A DNA stretch of 27,295 nt, from contig JAFPXF010000011.1 of assembly GCA_017394765.1 (NCBI GenBank), forward strand, positions 1-27,295. The letters run 5' to 3'. Source of the DNA: Bacteroidales bacterium (lineage in GTDB: Bacteria; Bacteroidota; Bacteroidia; Bacteroidales; WCHB1-69). Position numbers and translations under genes: made by a program. Positions within the stretch are counted from its first letter, which is position 1. Each line of letters starts with the position of its first letter. Shown piece after piece: positions 1 through 5,612 of this stretch. The notes beneath the pieces are model-generated. The model was not told the DNA's origin. It searched no databases and was given only the letters and a program-made list of their open reading frames with translations.

Positions 1-379
1 CTCCCGCGCCGCGACTTTCCCGCGCACGCACCCCTCCCAGGGGTTGCAGCGCTACCAAGCTCTTGCCCCTGTCGGGGCAGCTCAAGGAAAATGATTACCT
101 CTATTGTCCCGGAGGGACATCCTCTCAATAACCCCACACAAGCGACGAAGGAGCGCCGTGTGGGGATGGATGACGGTACCGATACCCTCTCAATAACCCC
201 ACACAAGCGACGAAGGAGCGCCGTGTGGGGCGGAACGACGGCACCGACACCCTCTCGCGGCGCGGGAGTCGGCATCCAAAATGCATAAAACCTGCTTGCC
301 GCGAAAGGGAGGCGTTGGAAAAAAGCGTTGTTTGGAGAACTGTTACTACCGGCCTTGTGCCATCATGTATATAAGTACC
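1..379 (-). mobile_element. MITE-like repeat element, copy A (left-truncated by window start)
   Basis: This non-coding GC-rich block is, read on the minus strand, the same element as copy C at 26529-27295. It ends at 357-379 in the terminal inverted repeat, whose core reads GTGCCATCATGTATATA at 357-373. Shared blocks include the segment next to the terminus (about 285-356), two copies of the 65-bp hairpin unit, one copy of the GCCCC/GGGGC hairpin unit at about 53-89, and the GC-rich block at 1-50. The outer end with the fold-back module lies beyond position 1. No transposase or credible reading frame is present. A small open frame at 91-288 is made of the repeats themselves. That it moved as a unit is inferred from the shared ends. 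Confidence 0.72.
120..245. repeat. Tandem 65-bp hairpin unit, two copies
   Basis: Two tandem units with a 65-bp period carry the inverted repeat CCCCACAC/GTGTGGGG, at 132-165 and 197-230, joined by CCCTCTCAATAA and a GGTACCGATA-like spacer. Copy C has one unit at 26679-26712, where the innermost stem pair is T-A (CCCCACAT/ATGTGGGG) instead of C-G. The paired change suggests that the stem itself is maintained. Confidence 0.8.
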
Positions 380-695
380 ATAAAAATCTGATTCGCGAGC
401 ATAACAAGCAAGAGCAGCAAATCCCTATACGCGAACCCGACTGTGATGATAGTTCTCACAGGGGCAAAATGGCATATTCCCGCCCCGATGGGGTTAAGAT
501 TATTCCGCTGGGATGCTTAAAGGATTAGAAAACGTGCCTACGCCACTCGGGTGGCGCTCACGGCCAGCAGTCCAGACGGCTGCGCGATGGAAACCGAATG
601 CGAGGTGAGGGTGGTGAAGTAAAGGTTTTGCCGACGTTCCCAGGCCTCTGCAACCCCTCTGCATTTTTTTCCTCCCGACATACACCATTTTTTTT
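380..695. other. Intergenic region upstream of rnfB, no gene seen
   Basis: Between element copy A and the rnfB promoter I find no convincing coding frame, RNA gene or repeat. The short open frames here lack start context and recognisable residues. Small GC-rich inverted repeats occur, for example CCCCGATGGGG near 484-493 and CCACTCGGGTGG near 542-553. They may be remnants of older repeat insertions, but nothing in the sequence proves it. Confidence 0.5.
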
Positions 696-703
696 TATTT
701 TTG
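696..703 (+). promoter_or_regulatory. -7 promoter element for rnfB
   Basis: TATTTTTG matches the Bacteroidetes -7 consensus TAnnTTTG. It lies about 25 bp upstream of the GTG start at 729, which supports that start and a short leader. No clear -33 TTTG is visible. Confidence 0.65.
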
Positions 704-728
704 CGGTCTTAATTAAAATACTCACAAA

Positions 729-1604
729 GTGGCAACAACAACTATCCTTTACGCCGCATTGACCATAGGCCTTACGGGCTTGATAGCGGCTGTGATTCTG
801 TATTTTGTATCAAAAGTTTTCCACGTGGAAGAGGACCCGCGCATCGACGAGGTGCAGGCCTGCCTGCCCGGCGCCAACTGCGGCGGCTGCGGCTTTGCCG
901 GCTGCCGTGCCATGGCCGAGGCTATGGTGAAGGCTATGGACACCAGCATCGCCTACTGTCCGGGCGGCGACTACGACAAAATCGGCAAGGTGTTGGGCAT
1001 CACTGCCGCCACCCGCGACCCGCAGGTGTGCGTGGTGCGCTGCAACGGCACCTGCGAACACTCGCCCGCCAAGGTGATGTACGACTCGGCGTTGACCTGC
1101 GCGTTCGCCAACACCGTCTTCTCCGGCGAGGGCGCCTGCCCCTTCGGATGCCTGGGGTGCGGCGACTGCGTGGATGCCTGCCAGTTTGACGCCATCCACA
1201 TCAACCCCGAAACCCATCTGCCCGAGGTGAACGAGCAGCTCTGCGTGGGCTGCAAGGCCTGCGCCAAGGCCTGTCCGCGCGGCGTACTTGAGATCCGCGA
1301 CAAAGGCAAAAACAACCACCGCGTCTATGTGGCCTGCAACAACAAGGAGAAGGGCGCCGTGGCCCGCAAGAACTGCAACGCCGCCTGCATCGGCTGCGGC
1401 AAGTGCGCCAAGGTGTGCCCCTTCGAGGCCATCACCGTGACCGACAACCTCGCCTACATCGACTACACCAAGTGCAAGGCCTGCCGCAAGTGCGTGGCCG
1501 AGTGCCCCACCGGCGCCATCCACGCCGTGAACTTCCCCGAGAAGAAAGCACCCGCCGAGGCTGCACCCGCAGAACAAGAAGTCAAACAACCCGCACAAGC
1601 ATAG
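729..1604 (+). CDS. rnfB: Rnf complex subunit B, polyferredoxin
   Basis: RnfB is the ferredoxin-accepting subunit of the membrane-bound Rnf complex, which couples electron transfer between ferredoxin and NAD to ion pumping. The 291-residue product starts with one hydrophobic anchor (about 5-28). A RnfB-type 4Fe-4S site follows, with Cys51, Cys54, Cys59 and Cys77. Four ferredoxin-type cysteine motifs come after it (CLGCGDCVDAC, CVGCKACAKAC, CIGCGKCAKVC, CKACRKCVAEC). The tail is rich in Ala, Glu and Pro. The start is GTG, chosen because the promoter element lies 25 bp upstream and the anchor begins at once. Only 4 bp separate it from rnfC, so the two are co-transcribed. The identification is firm; the physiological direction of electron flow cannot be read from sequence. 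Confidence 0.95.
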   Translation: MATTTILYAALTIGLTGLIAAVILYFVSKVFHVEEDPRIDEVQACLPGANCGGCGFAGCRAMAEAMVKAMDTSIAYCPGGDYDKIGKVLGITAATRDPQVCVVRCNGTCEHSPAKVMYDSALTCAFANTVFSGEGACPFGCLGCGDCVDACQFDAIHINPETHLPEVNEQLCVGCKACAKACPRGVLEIRDKGKNNHRVYVACNNKEKGAVARKNCNAACIGCGKCAKVCPFEAITVTDNLAYIDYTKCKACRKCVAECPTGAIHAVNFPEKKAPAEAAPAEQEVKQPAQA

Positions 1605-1608
1605 TACT

Positions 1609-3030
1609 ATGAGTATCGAAAGATCCAAAGAGCTGGCCAATGAACTGGCCCACGAGATAACGCAAGACATCAAGGCCGAAGTCAAGAAATTAGGCAAGAA
1701 GACCTTCAGTATGGGTGGCGTCCACCCTGAGGCCAACAAGTTCGCCCACTCCGCCAACGTGGAAACCTTCCCGCTGCCCGACCAGGCCGTGGTCTATATG
1801 ACCCAGCACCTCGGCGCCCCCGCCAAGCCCATCGTCGAAAAGGGCGACAAGGTGAAGGTGGGCCAACTCATCGCCGAGGCCAACGGCTTCGTGAGCGCCA
1901 ACATCCACGCCCCCATCTCCGGCACCGTCAGCAAGATTGATATGATCGCCGATATCTCCGGCTACAAGAAACCCGCCATCGTCATCGACCGCGAAGGCGA
2001 CGAGTGGGACGAGAGCATCGACACCACCCCCGACATCATCCGCGACATCAAGTTGGGCAAAGACGATATCATCGCCCGTATGAAAGACCGCGGCATTGTG
2101 GGGCTGGGCGGCGCCTGCTTCCCCACGCACATCAAGTATATGCTCAAGCCCGAGCAGAAGTGCGAGTACCTCATCATCAACGCCGCCGAGTGCGAGCCCT
2201 ACATTTCCACCGACAACCGCGTGATTCTGGAGCGCACCGAGCAGTGCATGATCGGCATTGAGTGCGCCCTCATCGCCTCCGGCGCCTCCAAGGCCATCAT
2301 CGGCATCGAGGACAACAAGCCCCAAGCCATCGCCGCTCTGGTGGAGATGGCCAAGAAGTTCACCAACATTGAAGTACAACCCTTGAAGATCAAATACCCG
2401 CAGGGAGCGGAAAAACAGCTCATCAAGGCCATCACCGGTCGCAGCGTGCCCAACGGCGCCCTGCCCATCTCCGTGGGCTGCATCGTCAACAACATCACCA
2501 CGATGTATGTGCTCTACCAAGCCGTGCAGAAGAACAAGCCCATCGTGCAGGCCTACACCACCGTCTCCGGCAAATCCATCCCCAAAGAGCAGTGCAAGAT
2601 CTTCCGCCTGCGCTTAGGCACCCCCATCCGCGACGTGCTCAACGCCGTCGGCATTCCCGAGGACACCGGCAAGATCATCTCCGGCGGCCCAATGATGGGC
2701 AAGGCCATCTCCAACCTCGACGCCTACGTGGCCAAGGGCATGTCCAGTTTCCTATTCATGAGCGAAAAGGAGAGCAAGCGCGGTCCAGTCTATCCCTGTA
2801 TCCGCTGCGGCAAATGCGTCAACGGCTGTCCGATGGGACTGGAATCCACCCTGTTATGCACCCTCTCCCAACTGCAACGGTGGGAGGACTGCGAGAAGAA
2901 CGGCATCATGAACTGCATCGAGTGCGGCTCCTGCTCCTTCATCTGCCCCTCCAACCGTCCGCTGTTAGACTATATCCGGGTGGGCAAAGCCAAGACCGGC
3001 GCGATGATCCGAGCCAGAAACGCAAAATAA
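1609..3030 (+). CDS. rnfC: Rnf complex subunit C, NADH/FMN- and Fe-S-binding
   Basis: RnfC is the peripheral subunit that carries FMN and exchanges electrons with NAD(H). The 473-residue protein has the family signature KTFSMGGVHP at about 31-40, a barrel-sandwich domain (about 60-130), the GLGGACFPTH nucleotide-binding loop near 165-175, and two C-terminal 4Fe-4S motifs at Cys397/400/403/407 and Cys436/439/442/446. About 30 charged, helical residues precede the usual family start. The ATG at 1609 is kept because it lies 4 bp after the rnfB stop and the frame is open. The remaining Rnf genes (rnfD, rnfG, rnfE, rnfA), which normally follow, are absent here. A lipoprotein gene and a tRNA follow instead. 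Family assignment is secure. Confidence 0.95.
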   Translation: MSIERSKELANELAHEITQDIKAEVKKLGKKTFSMGGVHPEANKFAHSANVETFPLPDQAVVYMTQHLGAPAKPIVEKGDKVKVGQLIAEANGFVSANIHAPISGTVSKIDMIADISGYKKPAIVIDREGDEWDESIDTTPDIIRDIKLGKDDIIARMKDRGIVGLGGACFPTHIKYMLKPEQKCEYLIINAAECEPYISTDNRVILERTEQCMIGIECALIASGASKAIIGIEDNKPQAIAALVEMAKKFTNIEVQPLKIKYPQGAEKQLIKAITGRSVPNGALPISVGCIVNNITTMYVLYQAVQKNKPIVQAYTTVSGKSIPKEQCKIFRLRLGTPIRDVLNAVGIPEDTGKIISGGPMMGKAISNLDAYVAKGMSSFLFMSEKESKRGPVYPCIRCGKCVNGCPMGLESTLLCTLSQLQRWEDCEKNGIMNCIECGSCSFICPSNRPLLDYIRVGKAKTGAMIRARNAK

Positions 3031-3071
3031 AATCCCGACACCATCGTTTGTAAACCCTAAAATTGAAACTT

Positions 3072-3428
3072 ATGAAAAAACACATCGTCATCCTGCTGCT
3101 CATGCCGTTGATGGTGCTTTTCACCTCTTGCAAGAGCGGACAAATCAAGAAACTGGAGAAGTTCACCGCACAAGTGGAACAAAACTACGACAAATATTCC
3201 AATTCCGACCTCGAGAAAACCAAGGCCCAGTACGACAAATTGATTGCCAAAGTGGAACAAAACGAATTCACAGGTGACGAACAGCGTCATGTCAACGAGC
3301 TGAAAGGCGCGTGCAAAGGCTATTTTGCACAGGCCAAAGCCCGCATCCTGCTTGAAGAATTCAACAACGCCGTGGACGAGGCCGGCGATGAAGTCAAGGG
3401 CGCATTAGAATCCATGAAAAAGGATTAG
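3072..3428 (+). CDS. Small lipoprotein of unknown function (DUF6565-like)
   Basis: This 118-residue protein begins with a lipoprotein signal peptide (basic MKKH, hydrophobic run, lipobox ending LFTSC). The mature part is charged and predicted helical, with spaced hydrophobic residues and motifs such as KLEKFTAQVEQNYDKYS. From memory it resembles the small Bacteroidetes lipoproteins grouped as DUF6565, but I cannot test that here. An upstream TTG at 3063 in frame is possible, yet the ATG at 3072 gives a normal signal peptide. It lies 41 bp after rnfC on the same strand with no clear promoter between, so it may be read through from rnfBC. It probably acts at the inner face of the outer membrane. 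Its role is unknown. Confidence 0.75.
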   Translation: MKKHIVILLLMPLMVLFTSCKSGQIKKLEKFTAQVEQNYDKYSNSDLEKTKAQYDKLIAKVEQNEFTGDEQRHVNELKGACKGYFAQAKARILLEEFNNAVDEAGDEVKGALESMKKD

Positions 3429-3447
3429 AAAAAAATATGTTCCCACA

Positions 3448-3478
3448 TTTTGAGGTATCGAAAAAAAGTGTATTTTTG
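3448..3478 (+). promoter_or_regulatory. Promoter of tRNA-Val
   Basis: TTTG at 3448-3451, a 19-bp spacer and TATTTTTG at 3471-3478 make a complete Bacteroidetes -33/-7 promoter. Transcription would begin just before the tRNA at 3491. It is the best-formed promoter in the window. Confidence 0.8.
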
Positions 3479-3490
3479 CAGCCTCAAATC

Positions 3491-3565
3491 GGGACGTTAG
3501 CCCAGTCGGTTTAGAGCGCTGCTTTCACACGGCAGAGGTCACTGGTTCGAGTCCAGTACGTCCCA
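3491..3565 (+). tRNA. tRNA-Val (anticodon CAC)
   Basis: The acceptor strands GGGACGT and ACGTCCC pair over seven bases. The anticodon arm CTGCT-TTCACAC-GGCAG gives anticodon CAC, and the T arm carries GGTTCGAGTCC. The discriminator base is A. The 3' CCA is not encoded, so it must be added after transcription. Confidence 0.93.
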
Positions 3566-3581
3566 CAAGACATAAAAAAGA

Positions 3582-3616
3582 GAGGAGCATTCTGCGGAAT
3601 GTTCCTCATTTTTTTT
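3582..3616 (+). terminator. Terminator of tRNA-Val
   Basis: The hairpin GAGGAGCATTC - TGCG - GAATGTTCCTC (one G-U pair) is followed by A and then T8, a typical intrinsic terminator. Element copy B begins directly after this T run. Confidence 0.85.
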
Positions 3617-3991
3617 GGTAGCTATATACATGATGGCACCGGGGCGGGATAAACAACATACTTTTCCAACGCCTCCCTTTCGCGGCGAGCAATGCCGACT
3701 CCCGCGCCGCGAAACGGATGCAGGGTTCGACGAGCCTGCGTGAGGGATTGAAGCGGAAATAATTTTGGTGGTAATGCGTCCCTTGGCGAGACGGAGGTTA
3801 CGCTTGACGTTTCGCGTCTCGGGGAATGGTGGTGGGTCTTAAACCAAAATTATTGGAGCGGAAAGCCCGACGGCGCGGCGGCATTGGATTGCGTATGCGG
3901 ATGTGACGTGATTTCCGCCGCCGCGCCGGCACGCCCAAATAAAAAAAAAGATGAAGAAAATCTGATTTGTGCCATCAAGTATATAATTCCC
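3617..3991 (+). mobile_element. MITE-like repeat element, copy B (375 bp, complete)
   Basis: The element has terminal inverted repeats at 3617-3639 and 3969-3991. The cores are TATATACATGATGGCAC and GTGCCATCAAGTATATA, matching at 16 of 17 positions once inverted. There is no coding frame. Its left part matches copies A and C up to TTTCGCGGCGAGCAA. The middle modules present in C are missing. From about 3705 it matches C (27011-27295) closely. T8 runs lie on both sides (3609-3616 and 3994-4001), compatible with insertion into a T-tract, though low-complexity flanks cannot prove a target duplication. It lies between tRNA-Val and the convergent RNA methyltransferase gene. Confidence 0.75.
3758..3928. 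repeat. Nested inverted-repeat (fold-back) module of element B
   Basis: Three inverted pairs can be seen: AATAATTTTGGT (3758-3769) with ACCAAAATTATT (3843-3854); nested inside it CGAGACG (3787-3793) with CGTCTCG (3815-3821); and next to it CGGCGCGGCGGC (3871-3882) with GCCGCCGCGCCG (3917-3928). Copy C keeps all three. In C one A-T pair of the first stem becomes G-T, which is still allowed in RNA. The module may fold as RNA or as single-stranded DNA; the sequence does not tell which. Confidence 0.65.
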
Positions 3992-4034
3992 CCTTTTTTT
4001 TATGTGATTTGTAAATATGCGCTATCACGAAATT

Positions 4035-4060
4035 GTAGAGACGTGCCCTGACGTCTCTAC
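4035..4060 (-). terminator. Perfect palindrome at the 3' end of the methyltransferase gene
   Basis: GTAGAGACGT at 4035-4044 and ACGTCTCTAC at 4051-4060 form a 10-bp perfect stem with a 6-nt loop. The TAG stop of the minus-strand methyltransferase gene (4057-4059) lies within the stem. The following T run is short on the minus strand, so it may be a terminator or a dispersed REP-like palindrome. Confidence 0.5.
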
Positions 4061-4806
4061 GATTTTGTTGCGAATTGTTGCATCACGATGGCGGCGGCCA
4101 CGGCTGCGTTGAGCGACTCGGAGGAGTAACCACTCCCTACCCCTCTCGGTATGGTCAGGCGGTGGGTCACGCAACGGGCGACCGGCGCGGAGATGCCATC
4201 CGACTCGCTGCCGATGACAACGATGTCGTCGGGTTGGAAAGCGAAGGTGTCAACAGACTCGCCGTCAAGGAAAGTGCCCAGCACATGTCGCGAAGCACAC
4301 TGACGATCCAGAAAGGAAACAAGGTCGGCACGGGAAACCTGCACATCACAGAAGGCTCCCATGGTGGCCTGGATGCATTTAGGATTGTAGAACTCCACCG
4401 TATCAGGGGAGCAGACAATATGGCGGATGCCGAACCAATTGGCGGTGCGCACGATGGTGCCGAGGTTGCCGGGGTCGGCGATGCGATCAAGCACAAGCAG
4501 GGGCTGGCCCTCGGGCAACGGGTGCGTGCCGGGCTGTTCCACTACCGCCAACAACTCCGGCGGTGTGCTCAAAGTACTGATACGCTCCATTTCCGCCGGC
4601 GTAACCTCCGTGATGCGGACATCGGACAGCAAAGCGGCATTGCCAGCGGAAAAACGTTCCGTGGCATAAAGATCGACCACCCGCAGTTCGGAACGCAACA
4701 ACATCTCCACACTTTTGCGGCCCTCCACCAGGAAAAGCCGCGACTCGTCGCGGAACTTGCGCAAATGTAACTTGCGAATCTCTGAAATTCTATTTTTGCT
4801 GATCAT
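4057..4806 (-). CDS. TrmH/SpoU-family RNA 2'-O-methyltransferase
   Basis: SpoU-family enzymes methylate ribose 2'-OH groups of rRNA or tRNA with S-adenosylmethionine. The 249-residue protein has a short N-terminal substrate-binding domain (about 1-90, with LFLVEGRKSVEMLL) and the knotted SPOUT domain. Its three motifs are DRIADPGNLGTIVRTANWFG, VVIGSESDGIS and LTIPRG followed by SSESLNAAVAAAI. The ATG at 4806 is chosen over an in-frame ATG at 4923, because the extra 39 residues would lie inside the thioesterase gene and look non-native, while MISKNRISEIRKL matches family starts. It overlaps the thioesterase gene by 17 bp, which suggests translational coupling. The exact RNA target is not readable; RlmB-like 23S rRNA or a tRNA are options. 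Confidence 0.88.
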   Translation of the reverse strand: MISKNRISEIRKLHLRKFRDESRLFLVEGRKSVEMLLRSELRVVDLYATERFSAGNAALLSDVRITEVTPAEMERISTLSTPPELLAVVEQPGTHPLPEGQPLLVLDRIADPGNLGTIVRTANWFGIRHIVCSPDTVEFYNPKCIQATMGAFCDVQVSRADLVSFLDRQCASRHVLGTFLDGESVDTFAFQPDDIVVIGSESDGISAPVARCVTHRLTIPRGVGSGYSSESLNAAVAAAIVMQQFATKS

Positions 4807-5227
4807 CGGAAAGTCCTTCGAAATCGAGGAACAACCGTTTCCACTCCTCACGGACGGGGATGGAGGCGTGGGTGTTCCGGTCAAAACCCGCAAGGACACT
4901 GTAACATGTGGTCTTGACCACATTGGTACGCGTGTCCCGCAGCTGTTGCATCATTTTAACGCTTTTGTGACCGATGGAGACGATTTTGGTTTCACAGACA
5001 ATGGCATCGTGAAATTCCACGGCCATTTTAAAATCGAGCTCCACATGAACAAGAACCAAGTCCATCGTGCGCCAATCCACGGGCGCACGTAGGACGTGTT
5101 CAAAATAACAGCTTCTGCCGTAATCGAAATAATTGCATTGTGCGCCGTTGTTGGCATGCACAAATGGATCCAAATCACTCATCCGCACCTGAATGGGCAC
5201 GGAGAATTGATAGGTTTCGGTCTGCAT
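4790..5227 (-). CDS. Acyl-CoA thioesterase, hotdog fold (4HBT/YbgC type)
   Basis: The 145-residue protein is the usual length of single-domain hotdog thioesterases, which hydrolyse acyl-CoA or acyl-ACP in the cytoplasm. The N-terminal motif VRMSDLDPFVHANNGAQ contains the active-site Asp and the HxNN pattern of the 4HBT family. VHVELDFKMAVEFHD fits the central strands. It lies 7 bp downstream of rpsT and overlaps the methyltransferase gene, so it is the middle gene of a three-gene operon. The substrate is unknown; phospholipid- or housekeeping-type YbgC relatives are the closest match from motif alone. Confidence 0.85.
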   Translation of the reverse strand: MQTETYQFSVPIQVRMSDLDPFVHANNGAQCNYFDYGRSCYFEHVLRAPVDWRTMDLVLVHVELDFKMAVEFHDAIVCETKIVSIGHKSVKMMQQLRDTRTNVVKTTCYSVLAGFDRNTHASIPVREEWKRLFLDFEGLSDDQQK

Positions 5228-5234
5228 CGAGATT

Positions 5235-5486
5235 TTAGAGGGCGTTGACTTTCTTCATAAGGCCGGACTTGAGGTTGGCAGCCTTGTTCTTGTGGATCAT
5301 GCCCCTCTTGGCAAGCTTGTCGATCATGGAGGTCATGGCGGACAACTTCTGCGTCGCTTCGCCCTTGTCCTCGATAGCGCGGATGTCTCTCAAGGCATTG
5401 CGCATGGTTTTGGAATAGTAGCGATTCTCCAGTCTCTTTTTCTCGTTTGCTCTGATTCTTTTGATGGATGACTTATGGTTTGCCAT
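5235..5486 (-). CDS. rpsT: 30S ribosomal protein S20
   Basis: S20 binds 16S rRNA early in 30S assembly. The 83-residue basic product opens with [22 protein letters not shown], the characteristic S20 start, and continues with the Lys/Ala-rich helical hairpin ending [12 protein letters not shown]. Length and charge match the family. It is first in an operon with the thioesterase and SpoU methyltransferase genes, which puts two translation-related proteins together. A -7 element lies about 47 bp upstream of its ATG. Confidence 0.96.
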   Translation of the reverse strand: MANHKSSIKRIRANEKKRLENRYYSKTMRNALRDIRAIEDKGEATQKLSAMTSMIDKLAKRGMIHKNKAANLKSGLMKKVNAL

Positions 5487-5532
5487 TTCTTACTTTGATT
5501 TATAATTTGTTACGTTTAAAATTTTCGGGCTG

Positions 5533-5540
5533 CAAAAGTA
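5533..5540 (-). promoter_or_regulatory. -7 promoter element for rpsT operon
   Basis: On the minus strand TACTTTTG matches TAnnTTTG. It gives a leader of about 40 nt before the rpsT ATG. No distinct -33 box is seen. Confidence 0.65.
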
Positions 5541-5612
5541 CACTTTTTTTGATATGGTTCAATAACCCCGAGAATTTATTTTTTCCATCCCTTCAGCTCT
5601 GCATGACGAAGC

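Noticed and set aside
120..245. Possible CRISPR array from repeated palindromic units
   Set aside because: Only two units, with nearly identical sequence between them instead of unique spacers, and no cas genes in the window.
91..288. 65-codon open frame in element A
   Set aside because: It is made of the tandem hairpin repeats, has no recognisable domain and repeats its own peptide with the 65-bp shift.
810..1757. Long antisense open frame across rnfB (315 codons)
   Set aside because: It is a by-product of the high-GC codons of rnfB; the sense frame has all the ferredoxin cysteines and the promoter. Similar antisense frames at 1690-2520 and 13864-15189 are rejected for the same reason.
3871..3940. 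Intrinsic terminator on the plus strand in element B (GC stem)
   Set aside because: The stem is followed by an A-rich run, not a T run, on the plus strand, so it is treated as part of the fold-back module.
4807..4923. N-terminal extension of the RNA methyltransferase
   Set aside because: It lies inside the thioesterase gene and adds residues not typical of the family; the internal ATG at 4806 fits.
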